Assembly: GCA_002712885.1 (NCBI GenBank)
Contig: PAUN01000039.1
Coordinates: 1 to 48,670, forward strand
Length of the DNA: 48,670 nucleotides
Direction: 5' to 3'
From: Acidobacteriota bacterium
GTDB lineage: Bacteria; Acidobacteriota; Vicinamibacteria; Vicinamibacterales; UBA8438
The translations under genes and the position numbers were made by a program. Shown here in pieces: positions 26,173-35,252 of this stretch. The notes under the pieces were generated by a model. It saw only the letters and a program-made list of their open reading frames with translations. It did no database searches and was not told where the DNA came from. Every line of letters starts with the position of its first letter. The first letter of the stretch is position 1.

Positions 26173-26753
26173 GTGGGCCCTTGCTCGAGGTGACGGGCGC
26201 AGGCGGACAGTCGAACCGTCCAGGGAGGAGTCGGGTCGATGATGGTGACTGACGTGTTGCGGAACCGCACGGGCTGCGTCGCATCGTCGCCGTAGGTGAG
26301 GTGCAACTCGGTGAGCGCTCTGATCACGAGGCCATGCGTGACGACGGCGACCCGCTCGGTGCCCCCGTGGGCGACCGAGCCGACGTGCGCCCACGCCCGG
26401 GCGACCCGCGCGAGGAAGACGGGCCAGGCCTCCCCCCCGGGTGGGTCATGATCTGGTCCGAACAGCTGGTGCTCCACACCCGCATATGGATGTCCGTCCA
26501 GCGTGCCCAGGTCCCGTTCGCGTAGCAGTGGGGTCAGCTCCGTTGGGATCGTGCCGGTGACATCCAGCGCGGCTGCCGTGCGGCGAGCGCGAGGGTAGTC
26601 GCTGCTGAGAATTTTGGTTAGACCAACCTCGGCCATCCGAGCCCCGAGCCGCTTGGCCTGTTGGGCGCCGATGGCGTCGAGCGGCGTGTCCGGGCGCTGC
26701 ACGACCCGCGCGGCATTGAGCGCGGTTTGACCGTGCCGAATCAGATAGATCAT
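26163..26753 (-). CDS. histidine phosphatase (phosphoglycerate mutase-like)
   Basis: ATG 26753 is chosen because the family begins with MIYLIRHGQTALN; the track's start adds 17 residues. The 196-residue protein has the RHG phosphohistidine motif at residues 6-8, SSDYPRARRTAAAL, the second-half LRERDLGTLDG with the acid Glu, and THG with the second catalytic His. It probably dephosphorylates a small phosphorylated metabolite. Its last codons (ACG AAA TAA) come from the inverted-repeat element at 26030-26172, so the C-terminal residues are likely not original. Confidence 0.88.
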   Translation of the reverse strand: MIYLIRHGQTALNAARVVQRPDTPLDAIGAQQAKRLGARMAEVGLTKILSSDYPRARRTAAALDVTGTIPTELTPLLRERDLGTLDGHPYAGVEHQLFGPDHDPPGGEAWPVFLARVARAWAHVGSVAHGGTERVAVVTHGLVIRALTELHLTYGDDATQPVRFRNTSVTIIDPTPPWTVRLSACARHLEQGPTTK

Positions 26754-26931
26754 GCAGATGGGGGCACGGCAGAAGCGGTGTCGACTGATCGTGTCGGCGC
26801 GCATTGTACACGGCTCGGTGGTCCGCGCTGTGCCTGCAGGTCGGGTGGACGCAGGTCCCCCGGGACGCTATTGTCCTCACCATGATTCATGACAGACGTC
26901 CCATGGGTGTGCGCGTTCCGCTTGGACGAGG

Positions 26932-28155
26932 GTGACGGTCCTGAACAAGAAGCACGTGGGCGCCTGGGCGCTCTTTGATTTCGCCAACTCCGTCTATCCA
27001 GCGGTGATGACGACCGCGGTCTTTCCCGTCTTCTTCATCACGTTCGTCGTTGGCGACGAGGGGGGCGTGGGGGAACTCTGGTGGGGACGAGCCGTGTCGC
27101 TCTCGGCGCTGATCGTGGCGGTGTCGTCGCCGTTGCTGGGCGCGGTCGCCGACCGCGGCGGCGCCCGTAAGAAGTTCATGCTCGCCTACACGTCGGTCTG
27201 TCTCGTCGCCGTGGCGATGATGTCGACGCTGGACCAGGGTATGGTCTTGCGGGGCTTCTTGCTGTTTGTCGTCGCCAACGTGGGGTTCGAGAGCGCGTTG
27301 GTCTTCTACAACGCGTATCTGCCTGACATCGCCCCGCCCGAGCGTCAGGGATGGGTCTCTGGTCTCGGTTTCGGGGTTGGTTATCTTGGCTCGGCCCTGG
27401 GGCTTGTGATGGTGATTCCGTTTGCGGGCGATCGTATCGAGCTGGTGTGGTTTCTGGTAGCCGGCTTCTTCTTGGTGTTCTCTCTGCCGGCGTTCCTTGT
27501 GCTGCCGAAAGATCAGCCGACCGACATGAGCATTGCACAGGCGGCCAGGTGGGGTGTCACGAGCTTTCGGGCCATCGTCAAAGAGGTGTGGGATCTCAAG
27601 GAGTTGCGCAATTTTCTCTTCGCGTTCTTCTTCTATATCGACGGTGTGCTGACGATCATCGTGATGGCTGGCGTGGTGGCGACCGAGACCTTTGGTTTCG
27701 ACCAGCAAGGAACGATCGTGCTCTTTCTCATCGTTCAAATGTCGGCGCTGGTCGGCGCGTTCGCCTTGGCGACGCCCACCGACCGGTATGGCCCCAAGCG
27801 GGTGCTGAACGGCGTACTCGGTCTCTGGATTTTCGTGGGGGTCGCCGCCTACGTCATCGAGAACCCGACGCTGTTCTATGGGATGGCCGTACTGGCCGGT
27901 CTGGGGTTGGGCTCGACCCAGGCGGCGAGCCGGGCGTTCCTGTCATCGCTGGTTCCCGCGGGGAAGGAGGCCGGAATGTTCGGTTTCTACGCGTTGTGCG
28001 GCAAGTCGTCGTCGGTCATCGGCCCGCTGCTGTTCGGTTATGTGACTGTCTGGGCCGACGGCAACCAACGACCCGCATTTCTGACCCTTACGGGGTTGTT
28101 CATGCTGGGTCTGGTTCTGCTGCAGCGGGTGCGGGATCCTCGAGCCGCCGCCTGA
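26932..28155 (+). CDS. MFS transporter, Atg22/UMF1 type
   Basis: The GTG-start, 407-residue protein has about 12 membrane segments. WALFDFANSVYPAVMTTAVFPVFF near the N-terminus is the signature of the Atg22-like UMF1 branch of the major facilitator superfamily. The loop after segment 2 reads VADRGGARKKFM, the usual MFS loop motif, and PTDRYGPKRVLNG repeats it in the second half. Eukaryotic Atg22 exports amino acids from vacuoles, and bacterial members are of unknown substrate. It diverges from the phosphatase gene across about 180 bp and converges with the PcaC-like gene (7 bp). Confidence 0.88.
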   Translation: MTVLNKKHVGAWALFDFANSVYPAVMTTAVFPVFFITFVVGDEGGVGELWWGRAVSLSALIVAVSSPLLGAVADRGGARKKFMLAYTSVCLVAVAMMSTLDQGMVLRGFLLFVVANVGFESALVFYNAYLPDIAPPERQGWVSGLGFGVGYLGSALGLVMVIPFAGDRIELVWFLVAGFFLVFSLPAFLVLPKDQPTDMSIAQAARWGVTSFRAIVKEVWDLKELRNFLFAFFFYIDGVLTIIVMAGVVATETFGFDQQGTIVLFLIVQMSALVGAFALATPTDRYGPKRVLNGVLGLWIFVGVAAYVIENPTLFYGMAVLAGLGLGSTQAASRAFLSSLVPAGKEAGMFGFYALCGKSSSVIGPLLFGYVTVWADGNQRPAFLTLTGLFMLGLVLLQRVRDPRAAA

Positions 28156-28162
28156 TCCCGCC

Positions 28163-28576
28163 TCAGACGTCTTCGGTCGCGTCACCCACCGAGTCAGGCG
28201 TCACGCCCTCTGCGTCAAGGACTTCCCTGGCCAGACGAAATGCTTCGACCCCGGCTGGGATGCCGCAGTAAATGGCGACCTGCATCAGGGTGTCCCGAAT
28301 CTCCTCGACGGTACAGCCGTTCCGTATGGCGCCGCGCACATGGGTCTTGAACTCGTGGCTCCGATTCAGGGCGGAGATCATCGCGAGGTTGATCAGGCTG
28401 CGTTGCCGGTCGCTGAGCGTCGGCCGGGTCCAGACCTGACCCCAGCAGTAATCGGTCACCAGTTGCTGAAACTCGGCGTTGAAGCTGTCCAGCCCGGTCA
28501 GCGCCCGGTCGACATACTCGTCGCCCAGGACCCGTCGTCGCGCCTGTAATCCTTCATCGTGTTTCACGTTCGACAT
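28163..28576 (-). CDS. pcaC: 4-carboxymuconolactone decarboxylase-like (PcaC)
   Basis: ATG 28576 has AGGAG six nt upstream. The 137-residue protein matches PcaC over its whole length: GLQARRRVLGDEYVDRAL, TDYCWGQVWTRPTLSDRQRS, NLAMISALNRSHEFKTHVRGA and QVAIYCGIPAGVEAFRLA. The His in HVRGA and the YC in VAIYCG are the conserved active-site region. In the protocatechuate branch it decarboxylates gamma-carboxymuconolactone, but no other pca gene is visible here, so the true substrate may differ. Confidence 0.85.
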   Translation of the reverse strand: MSNVKHDEGLQARRRVLGDEYVDRALTGLDSFNAEFQQLVTDYCWGQVWTRPTLSDRQRSLINLAMISALNRSHEFKTHVRGAIRNGCTVEEIRDTLMQVAIYCGIPAGVEAFRLAREVLDAEGVTPDSVGDATEDV

Positions 28577-28714
28577 CGTGTTCTCCTGGATCAACTCGCG
28601 CGGGAATTCCCTCGTCCGCTCCGGTCCGCGTGGTCAGAAGGTCCGCGAGTGTACCATTCACCGCGTCGGCGGCTGGCGGAGGGCTGTCAGCGGGAGCCGG
28701 CGCAGGAGAACGTT

Positions 28715-29875
28715 ATGGATTTCCGGCTCACGGAAGAGCAGCAGGCGCTGCAGGCGGCGGCGCGCGACTTCGCGCGGGGCGAAATGACCGCCGTGGCGGA
28801 ACAGATCGAGACGGATGCGACGCCGCTTTCGCGAGAGTGGCTGCGACGGTATGCCGAGATGGGGTTCCTCGGGGTGAATGTTCCGGCGGCCCTTGGTGGC
28901 CTTGGATTGGGAAACGTCGACGCGTTTCTGGTGCTCGAGGAATTCGCCAAGGTGTCGTCCGCCGTGGCGTTTCCGATCTTCGAGTCGGTGGCGGGACCGG
29001 TGCACGCCCTAACGCACTTCGCCGGCGAGGGTTTGAAGCAACGGGTGATTCCGGCCGTGTGCCGCGGAGAGATGATCGTGGCGGTGGCGATGTCGGAGCC
29101 GGATGCCGGGACCGCGCTGACCGATCTGCGGACTCGCGCGGAGGTGCGCGACGACCGGGTCGTCATCAACGGGACCAAACGCTGGTGCTCCGGAGGCGGG
29201 CACTCGGACGCCTACCTCGTGTACTGCCGGTTGTCCGATGCGTCAGGCGCCAAGGGGATTGGCGCCGTGTTCGTCGACAAAGGTACGGCGGGACTCACGT
29301 TCGGAGAGCAGGAACGGCTGATGGGGTTCCGGGGCATTCCTGACTCAGATCTCTACTTCGACGAGGTGTCGGTGCCGGCTGACCAGGTCGTGGTGCCGGC
29401 CGGGGGCTTCCCGAAGCTGATGCAGGCGTTCGACCTGGAACGGTGTGGCAACGCCACCATGGCGTTGGGTCAGGCCTCTGGTGCGCTCGAAGAGGCGTTG
29501 GTCTGGGTGCAGGACCGCCGGCAGTTCGGGAAGCCGATCATTGAGTTTCAGGCGGTGCAGCTGAAACTGGCCGAGATGGCGATGCGGGTCGAGGCGTCGA
29601 GATTGCTCATCTACCGTGCCGCCCAGGGGGCGGAAGGTGGGTTGCCGTCGATTCTCGATTCGAGCATCGCCAAGTGCGTGGCGAACGAGGCGGCGCGGGA
29701 GGTGACGAGTGCCGGGGTTCAGCTGATGGGGGGCTACGGCTATTCGCGTGATTATCCGATGGAGCGGCGGATGCGGGATGCCTGGGGATGGGGGATTGCC
29801 GGCGGCACCATCGACATCCAAAAGGTGAATATCGCGTCGGCCCTCGCCGGCCGGCGCTTCGACCAGCGCAAATAG
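28715..29875 (+). CDS. acyl-CoA dehydrogenase
   Basis: The start is placed at ATG 28715, with GCAGGAG upstream and MDFRLTEEQQAL as the normal family start; the track's start is 156 bp too far upstream. The 386-residue flavoenzyme has the three-domain layout of the family. VAMSEPDAGTALTDLRTRA contacts the flavin, NGTKRWCSGGGHSD follows, and the C-terminal helical domain has QFGKPIIEFQAVQLKLAEM and GGYGYSRDYPMERRMRDA. It should desaturate an acyl-CoA using FAD. It runs away from the PcaC-like gene and its TAG begins repeat copy B. Confidence 0.92.
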   Translation: MDFRLTEEQQALQAAARDFARGEMTAVAEQIETDATPLSREWLRRYAEMGFLGVNVPAALGGLGLGNVDAFLVLEEFAKVSSAVAFPIFESVAGPVHALTHFAGEGLKQRVIPAVCRGEMIVAVAMSEPDAGTALTDLRTRAEVRDDRVVINGTKRWCSGGGHSDAYLVYCRLSDASGAKGIGAVFVDKGTAGLTFGEQERLMGFRGIPDSDLYFDEVSVPADQVVVPAGGFPKLMQAFDLERCGNATMALGQASGALEEALVWVQDRRQFGKPIIEFQAVQLKLAEMAMRVEASRLLIYRAAQGAEGGLPSILDSSIAKCVANEAAREVTSAGVQLMGGYGYSRDYPMERRMRDAWGWGIAGGTIDIQKVNIASALAGRRFDQRK

Positions 29876-29912
29876 GTTTCCTGGCGAGGCGTCCGCCTGG
29901 CGGCGGTGCTTC
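29873..29912 (+). repeat. stop-overlapping repeat, copy B
   Basis: It starts at the TAG of the acyl-CoA dehydrogenase gene and reads TAGGTTTCCTGGCGAGGCGT, then CCGCCTGGCGG. It fills the convergent spacer up to the CMD-like gene stop. The core and right arm are missing. Confidence 0.7.
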
Positions 29913-29923
29913 CCGGTGGTAGC

Positions 29924-30526
29924 TCAGACCGGGAACCGTTCGAGGGTGGGAGTCACATCGTCACGGATGGGGGTCCGGGCCGTGTTCATCACCATCGCGA
30001 GCAGCGAGTAGTACCCCAAGAGACCGACGAGGTCGATGACGCCCTGGTCTCCAGCCAGCGCCAGGGCGCGGCCGTAGGTCGCGTCGCTCACACTCTTGTT
30101 GTGTAGGAGTTCCAGGCAGAAGTCGTACACCGCCGCTTCGTCTTCCTCCAGGGGCGAGGGCCGGCGCCCTTCGGAGATTGCGGTGATGATGAGGTCGGCG
30201 AGACCGGCCGTAGTCGCGTCGGCTGTGTGGACGTTCCACTCGAACTGTTGCGACCAGTGCCGCGCGGCGATCAAGATCGCCATCTCGCTGAGCCGGCGCG
30301 GTAGCGCATTGCGGTATCGCAGATACTCGCCCACGCGCTGCACCCGGTCGAGCAGCTCAGGGCTGCGGAGCAACGGTACGAAGGGACCCTCGAAGACAGA
30401 CGTGTTGCGCGTGGCCGCGTAACCAGCCACCGCCTGTCGCTGCTCGGTGGTCATGTCCGCGTCAGATATCGGTGGCATACGATCGGTCGGATTCACGCCG
30501 GGGTCCTCCTGATTCCCCACGGACAT
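29924..30526 (-). CDS. carboxymuconolactone-decarboxylase/AhpD-fold protein
   Basis: The product has 200 residues with a helical AhpD-like core: FVPLLRSPELLDRVQRVGEYL, then ALPRRLSEMAILIAARHWSQQFEWNVH. In this family the conserved EWxxH motif appears here as FEWNVH. There is no CxxC pair, so it is not an alkylhydroperoxidase of the classical type. Proteins of this length are common beside acyl-CoA and aromatic degradation genes, where their exact reaction is unproven. It converges with the acyl-CoA dehydrogenase and diverges from an SDR gene, with about 107 bp between starts. Confidence 0.82.
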   Translation of the reverse strand: MSVGNQEDPGVNPTDRMPPISDADMTTEQRQAVAGYAATRNTSVFEGPFVPLLRSPELLDRVQRVGEYLRYRNALPRRLSEMAILIAARHWSQQFEWNVHTADATTAGLADLIITAISEGRRPSPLEEDEAAVYDFCLELLHNKSVSDATYGRALALAGDQGVIDLVGLLGYYSLLAMVMNTARTPIRDDVTPTLERFPV

Positions 30527-30633
30527 CCGAGGGGCGCTTCAATCGTATAATGGCCGTCTCAAATGGCCGGCGGTCGCCCTCGTTTGACGTCGGACCGTCT
30601 CGCGTTCCAATCAATATCTGCGCTGAGCTATAT

Positions 30634-31419
30634 ATGGCACATCTGGATCTGCTCAACCTACGTGGGAAAGTGGCCGTGGTCACCGGGTCGTCCAAGGGGA
30701 TCGGCCGGGTCATCGCCGAGACATTGGCCGAGGCCGGAGCTCGCGTCGTGGTCTCCAGTCGTCGAATCGATAGTTGTCAGCCCGTGGCTGACGCGATCAA
30801 CGCGTCTGGCGGTGAGGCAGTGGCCATTCCGTGTCACATGTCTCATCTCGACCAGGGCCGAGCCCTCGTCGACGGCACCCTCGAGCGTTGGGGGCGTGTC
30901 GATGTTCTGGTGTGCAACGCCGCGGTTAATCCGGCCTACGGCCCGATGGCCGACGTCACCGAGGCGGCCTACGACAAGGTCATGGCCACGAACGTGAAGC
31001 ACAACTTGTGGCTGTGCAACCATGTGCTGCCGCAGATGGCGAAGCGCAAGGACGGGGCGGTCATCATCGTGTCGAGCATCGCGGGTCTCAAGGGGAACGA
31101 CGCACTTGGGATCTACGGCATCTCGAAGGCAGCCGATTTTCAGCTGGCGCGCAACCTGGCGGTGGAGTGGGGTCGCAGCAACATCCGCGTGAACTGTATT
31201 GCGCCGGGGCTGGTGCGCACCGATTTCGCGCGGGCGTTGTGGGAGGATCCGGAGCAGCTTGCTGAAGTGATTTCCACGTATCCGCTCGGTCGGATCGGGG
31301 AGCCGGACGACCTGGCGGGTGCGGCGTTGCTGCTGGCGTCACCGGCCGGGCGGTTTATCACCGGTCAGATACTGGTCGTCGATGGCGGCGCCACAATCGG
31401 GTCAGGTCGATACAGTTGA
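30634..31419 (+). CDS. short-chain dehydrogenase/reductase
   Basis: ATG 30634 is chosen since LRGKVAVVTGSSKGIG follows at the usual distance. The track's start overlaps the divergent gene. The 261-residue protein has TGSSKGIG, CNAAVNPAYGP (NAA in place of NAG), the catalytic serine in VSSIAG, YGISKAAD with Tyr/Lys, and VDGGATIGSG at the end. It resembles Dhrs4-like and 3-oxoacyl reductases. No ribosome site is visible before the ATG, and a TATAAT lies about 85 nt upstream, so the leader may be short. Confidence 0.9.
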   Translation: MAHLDLLNLRGKVAVVTGSSKGIGRVIAETLAEAGARVVVSSRRIDSCQPVADAINASGGEAVAIPCHMSHLDQGRALVDGTLERWGRVDVLVCNAAVNPAYGPMADVTEAAYDKVMATNVKHNLWLCNHVLPQMAKRKDGAVIIVSSIAGLKGNDALGIYGISKAADFQLARNLAVEWGRSNIRVNCIAPGLVRTDFARALWEDPEQLAEVISTYPLGRIGEPDDLAGAALLLASPAGRFITGQILVVDGGATIGSGRYS

Positions 31420-31493
31420 CGGCGGAGAAGTAGTAGCATCAGGTCACAGGGACGAACGTGCTGCCGCCCCCAGTGGCGGACGAGGAGGACACC

Positions 31494-32252
31494 ATGCACC
31501 TGTCACGAGCGACGCTCTTGTTGTCGGTCATGCTCTGGTGCATCGGCGCCTCGGTGACCGAGACACGGGCCCAGGAAGGTGAGATCTGGTATCGCGTCCA
31601 GATCGTCCAAATCCGGCCGGAGAAGCTCACAGACTTCATGGAGCTGTATCGAGACGAGATCAACCCGGCGCTTCGCGCCGGCGGGGTGCCGTGGCGCTCC
31701 GCCTGGCGGGCGGGACAGTTTGGCGATACCTATGAGCGGCAGTTCATCACCCCGCTCAGCGGATTCGGCGAGCTCGATGGCGGGGGTGCGCTCGCGCGAG
31801 CGCTCGGACAACGCGACTACGACCGAGTGCTCGACAAGCTGCGTGAGACGACGGAGGGGCGCCAGGCCTACGCCGTCCGCTACCGGCGGGATTTGAGCGT
31901 GGAATCAGACGATGTCAGCGGCTTGTCGATTGCCCGGGTCACAAACGTCCAGGTGGCGGTCGGCAGAGGGGCTGATTTCGAGGCATTTCTTCGGGACAAT
32001 GTCGCTACGTTTCTGGACGCCGGCGTCGTGTTCGGGATCTATCAGCGGCAATTCGGCCCAGGCCCCGTGCTGTGGCAGATCGTCGAGAACCTGCGGAGCT
32101 ACCGAGAGCTGGCTCGTGGTGGTATTCTCCGGGCTTTCGGCGACCAATCGCGGGCGGCGGAGCAGCTGGCCGGTGTGGTCACCGGAACCGAGCGGTACGT
32201 GCTGGAGTATGATCCAGACCTCAGCTTCACCGGGGTGATCGCACCCATCTAG
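31494..32252 (+). CDS. exported protein of unknown function
   Basis: ATG 31494 has GGAGG upstream, and a signal peptide follows (LLLSVMLWCIGASVTETRAQ). The 252-residue product seems to contain two similar halves. Each begins with a beta strand of the form YRVQIVQIRPEKLTDFMELYRD or ARVTNVQVAVGRGADFEAFLRD and has an Arg-rich YRR or YQRQF strand. This suggests two ferredoxin-like (dimeric alpha/beta barrel) repeats, but I do not recognise a named family. The membrane protein at 32282 follows after 29 bp on the same strand. Confidence 0.55.
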   Translation: MHLSRATLLLSVMLWCIGASVTETRAQEGEIWYRVQIVQIRPEKLTDFMELYRDEINPALRAGGVPWRSAWRAGQFGDTYERQFITPLSGFGELDGGGALARALGQRDYDRVLDKLRETTEGRQAYAVRYRRDLSVESDDVSGLSIARVTNVQVAVGRGADFEAFLRDNVATFLDAGVVFGIYQRQFGPGPVLWQIVENLRSYRELARGGILRAFGDQSRAAEQLAGVVTGTERYVLEYDPDLSFTGVIAPI

Positions 32253-32281
32253 CAACCTTAGTCAAGCGCGACGGCCTTCGT

Positions 32282-32623
32282 ATGAATACCCAAATCTTTC
32301 TGTTGCTCCATTTGACCTCGGTGATTCTTCTGGCCGGGGTTACGTTCGCGGCGCTCGCCGGCCCCCACTCCGACAAGCGCCGGCAGTTCCTGATGATGTC
32401 CGGGACGCTCAGTCTGCTGGCCGTTATGAGCGGGTTCGGCCTCGCGGGAATGATGGGGATCGGGTTTCCGGGGTGGATCATGGTGAAGGTCGTCTGCTGG
32501 CTCGCTTTGTCCGTTTTGACCGGGATGGCGTTCCGGATGAGCGGTCAGGGCCGGATGCTGGCGACCGTCGCCGCCGGGGTCATCCTGCTCGCGGTGATCA
32601 TGGTCACCTACAAACCTTTCTAG
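32282..32623 (+). CDS. small membrane protein, four predicted segments
   Basis: This is a 113-residue, strongly hydrophobic protein. Segments are FLLLHLTSVILLAGVTFAAL, LMMSGTLSLLAVMSGFGLAG, WIMVKVVCWLALSVLTGM and a last one ending GVILLAVIMVTYKPF. The histidine in the first segment and the conserved-looking HSDKRRQFLMMSG loop recall cytochrome b- or SirB/CopD-like four-helix proteins, but this is weak. The YKPF C-terminus runs directly into the TAG stop that opens the full repeat copy C. Confidence 0.6.
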   Translation: MNTQIFLLLHLTSVILLAGVTFAALAGPHSDKRRQFLMMSGTLSLLAVMSGFGLAGMMGIGFPGWIMVKVVCWLALSVLTGMAFRMSGQGRMLATVAAGVILLAVIMVTYKPF

Positions 32624-32729
32624 GTTTTCCTGACGCGGCGTCCGCCTGGCGGCATTGCCTCGTCGGTCACAGCCTGCCTGGCTGCTCCCTCCTTGCGCCT
32701 TGCCAGGCGAACGCCTCGCCAGGAAAACC
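32621..32729 (+). repeat. stop-overlapping repeat, complete copy C
   Basis: This is the most complete copy. Left arm 32623-32650 and right arm 32702-32729 are 28 bp each and match at 25 of 28 positions as inverted repeats (GGTTTTCCTG at one end, CAGGAAAACC at the other). About 50 bp lies between them, with TCGTCGGTCACAGCCTGCC. The whole can fold into one long hairpin. It begins with the TAG of the membrane protein gene. Confidence 0.85.
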
Positions 32730-32936
32730 GGGGCGCGGCGAGGGGTGTGTGGCGGCGTTGGGGTCCCAGCCCGCCTCGCGGACGCAGAGTGGAGCACGCG
32801 TCCTCGGAGACGAACCGGGTGCCAACCCTCCACCGGAGGGGCGTCGACCCTTTGGGCAGAGCGTCGTCGCGACTTTCGATGACGGGTGGGCGCAGGTTGG
32901 GCGATGAGACGTTTCTCCTGAAGAGGTCGCGCGCCC
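32730..32936. other. intergenic remainder after repeat C
   Basis: This is the 207 bp between the full repeat and the stop of the convergent phosphotransferase gene. No gene is supported. It contains GC-rich partly palindromic sequence but no U-tract terminator. Confidence 0.4.
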
Positions 32937-33998
32937 CTAGCTGCTCATCAGTTGAACGCCTTTGTGAGCCAGGTCTCGGACGCGCTCGTCGTAGCCGGCG
33001 AACCGCTCGTCTTGCGTCTGTCCGCGCACATAGCGGATATAGATCTGCTGGACGATGACCACCAGCTTGAACACGCCGAAGACGTGATACCACGCGATCG
33101 CGTCCAGGTCTAATCCGGTGCGTCTGGCGTAGCGCTCGACCACCTCCGCTCGGCTCGGGAATCCCTCGTGATTGGTCGGCATCTTGGATACGTGATGCCA
33201 GCGAGGATCATCGGTCGCCTCGTTCCAGAAATTGAGGAGGTAGCCGACGTCCATCAACGGATCGCCCCGCGTGGTCATGTCCCAGTCGAGCACGGCGACC
33301 GGCGTCGCCGGGTCCGCGACGTCCACCATCAGATTGTCCAGCTTGTAGTCGTTGTGCAGGAGCGTCGTGATCTGGGGTGTCGGAATCGACGCGTCCAACC
33401 AACTCAGCATCTCGTCGACGTCGGCCACCGCCTCGTGCTTTGCCGCCAGCCAGCGACGACCCCACCCGTCGACCTGTCGCCGCGCGAAGCCGTCGGGTCG
33501 GCCCAGGTCGCCCAGACCGACATCAGCCGGGTCTACCCGATGTAGGTCGGCGAGCACGTCGACAAGCATCTCCCCGATACGCCGGTTGACCTCTGGCTTG
33601 CCGACGAGGTGCGGCGGAAGCTCGCTGCGGATCACGCTCCCGTGCCGTCGTTCCATCACGTGGAAGTCGACACCAAGCACCGCCGGGTCCGTGCAGAGCG
33701 CGTAGCTGGTCGGTGCGAGCGGAAACGCCTCGCCCAGGCGGCGCAGCACACGGTGTTCTCGCTGCATGTCGTGCGCGCTCGGGGCGATGGGACCCAGCGG
33801 CGGTCGCCGCAGCACGTACTCGTCGTTGCCGAAGTGCAGCAGGTAGGTCAGGTTGGCGTGTCCACCACCGAACTGTTGCAGCGTGAACGGCCCATCCGCG
33901 TGAGGCAGATGCGCCCGCAGCCACGGCTCGAGTCGGTCCGGCTTGAGCCGCTCGTCGGCCCGAACCGCGATGACCTCGGGATCGTCCGGCGAAGTCAC
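32937..33998 (-). CDS. phosphotransferase (APH family, ACAD10-type)
   Basis: GTG 33998 is chosen, 7 bp after the thiolase stop; the track's start overlaps that gene. The 353-residue protein is a choline/aminoglycoside-phosphotransferase-fold enzyme. GGGHANLTYLLH forms the nucleotide loop region, EYVLRRPP carries the ATP lysine counterpart as Arg, and LLHNDYKLDNLMVD is the Brenner motif with the catalytic Asp. AVLDWDMTTRGDPLMDVGYLL corresponds to the DxD metal site. This subgroup is the kinase domain fused to acyl-CoA dehydrogenase in human ACAD10/11, which phosphorylate 4-hydroxyacyl-CoAs. Here it lies beside a separate dehydrogenase, thiolase and MaoC hydratase. Confidence 0.85.
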   Translation of the reverse strand: MTSPDDPEVIAVRADERLKPDRLEPWLRAHLPHADGPFTLQQFGGGHANLTYLLHFGNDEYVLRRPPLGPIAPSAHDMQREHRVLRRLGEAFPLAPTSYALCTDPAVLGVDFHVMERRHGSVIRSELPPHLVGKPEVNRRIGEMLVDVLADLHRVDPADVGLGDLGRPDGFARRQVDGWGRRWLAAKHEAVADVDEMLSWLDASIPTPQITTLLHNDYKLDNLMVDVADPATPVAVLDWDMTTRGDPLMDVGYLLNFWNEATDDPRWHHVSKMPTNHEGFPSRAEVVERYARRTGLDLDAIAWYHVFGVFKLVVIVQQIYIRYVRGQTQDERFAGYDERVRDLAHKGVQLMSS

Positions 33999-34005
33999 GA
34001 TCCGG

Positions 34006-35187
34006 TCACGCAATCTCGAACAGGCCGGCCGCGCCCATCCCGCCACCGATGCACATGGTGGTCACCACGTAGCGGGCCCCGCGGCGTTTGCCCTCGATCA
34101 GGGCATGACCGACCATACGGGCCCCACTCATACCGTAGGGATGGCCGATTGAAATGGAACCACCGTCGACATTGAACCGTTCCATCGGGAGGCCGAGCCG
34201 GTTCCGACAGTAGATGACCTGTACTGCGAACGCCTCGTTGAGCTCCCAGAGGTCGATGTCGTCGGTCGTGAGCCCATTCCGCTCCAGGAGCTTGGGCACC
34301 GCGAACACCGGGCCGATCCCCATCTCGTCCGGCTCGCACCCGGAGACGACCAGACCGCGGTAGACCGCGAGCGGAGCGACCCCCCGTTGGGCGGCAAGTG
34401 CCCCGTCCATCACGACGCAGGCCGACGCGCCATCAGACAGCTGGCTGGCGTTTCCGGCGGTCACGCACTTACCTTCGCCCCGGACCGGAGTCAGCCCGGC
34501 CAGACCCTCGAGCGTCGTGCTTGGACGATTGCCTTCATCTTGCGTGAGAGTAACTTCTTCATCAGACGTCTCGCCGGTCTGTTTGTTCATCACCAGCTTG
34601 GTAGTGGTCAGTGGCACGATCTCTTCATCGAACCGGCCGGCCTCCTGCGCCGCCGCGGTGCGCTGCTGGCTCACTAGGGCGTATGCGTCCTGGTCGTCAC
34701 GGCTGATCGAGTAGCGCTGCGCGACCACCTCGGCCGTGTCGATCATGCTCATCCACAGTTCCGGCTTGTGCTGTATCAACCACGTTTCGGTGAAGTGCTC
34801 CTGATTCAAGCTGTTCTGCACCAGGCTGATCGACTCGACACCGCCCGCCACCATGACCGGCACCCGGTCCGTGAGGACCCGCTGAGCGGCCACGCTGATG
34901 GCCTGGAGCCCCGAACTGCAGAATCGGTTGATCGTCGTGCCTGCTGTGGTCACCGGCAGCCCGGCCCTGATCGCGGCCAGCCGGGCGACGTTGTGTCCCG
35001 TCGCCCCTTCCGGCAGACCACAACCCATGATGACGTCCTCCACCTCGGCCGGGTCGACCCCGGCCCGCTCGATCGCATGGGCAATGGCATGGCCAGCCAG
35101 CACGGCGCCATGCGTCTTGTTGAACGCCCCGCGGAAGGCCTTTCCGATCGGTGTTCTGGCGGTGGATACGATGACGGCGTCTGACAT
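34006..35187 (-). CDS. acetyl-CoA acyltransferase (thiolase)
   Basis: The 393-residue product is a complete thiolase. The nucleophilic Cys is in [11 protein letters not shown] (near residue 90), [11 protein letters not shown] carries the loop, the acid/base His lies in [14 protein letters not shown], and the second catalytic Cys in [15 protein letters not shown]. The QHKPEL segment and the absence of a short-chain signature do not define whether it is biosynthetic or degradative. Its closeness to the kinase and acyl-CoA dehydrogenase favours degradation (cleaving 3-oxoacyl-CoA). It diverges from the MaoC gene across about 210 bp that contain a repeat pair. Confidence 0.93.
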   Translation of the reverse strand: MSDAVIVSTARTPIGKAFRGAFNKTHGAVLAGHAIAHAIERAGVDPAEVEDVIMGCGLPEGATGHNVARLAAIRAGLPVTTAGTTINRFCSSGLQAISVAAQRVLTDRVPVMVAGGVESISLVQNSLNQEHFTETWLIQHKPELWMSMIDTAEVVAQRYSISRDDQDAYALVSQQRTAAAQEAGRFDEEIVPLTTTKLVMNKQTGETSDEEVTLTQDEGNRPSTTLEGLAGLTPVRGEGKCVTAGNASQLSDGASACVVMDGALAAQRGVAPLAVYRGLVVSGCEPDEMGIGPVFAVPKLLERNGLTTDDIDLWELNEAFAVQVIYCRNRLGLPMERFNVDGGSISIGHPYGMSGARMVGHALIEGKRRGARYVVTTMCIGGGMGAAGLFEIA

Positions 35188-35252
35188 GCGAAGCTCCTCG
35201 TCGTGCCGCGGCAGCGCGGCTTGCGGCGCCTATACTAGCAGGCGGCGGGAGG

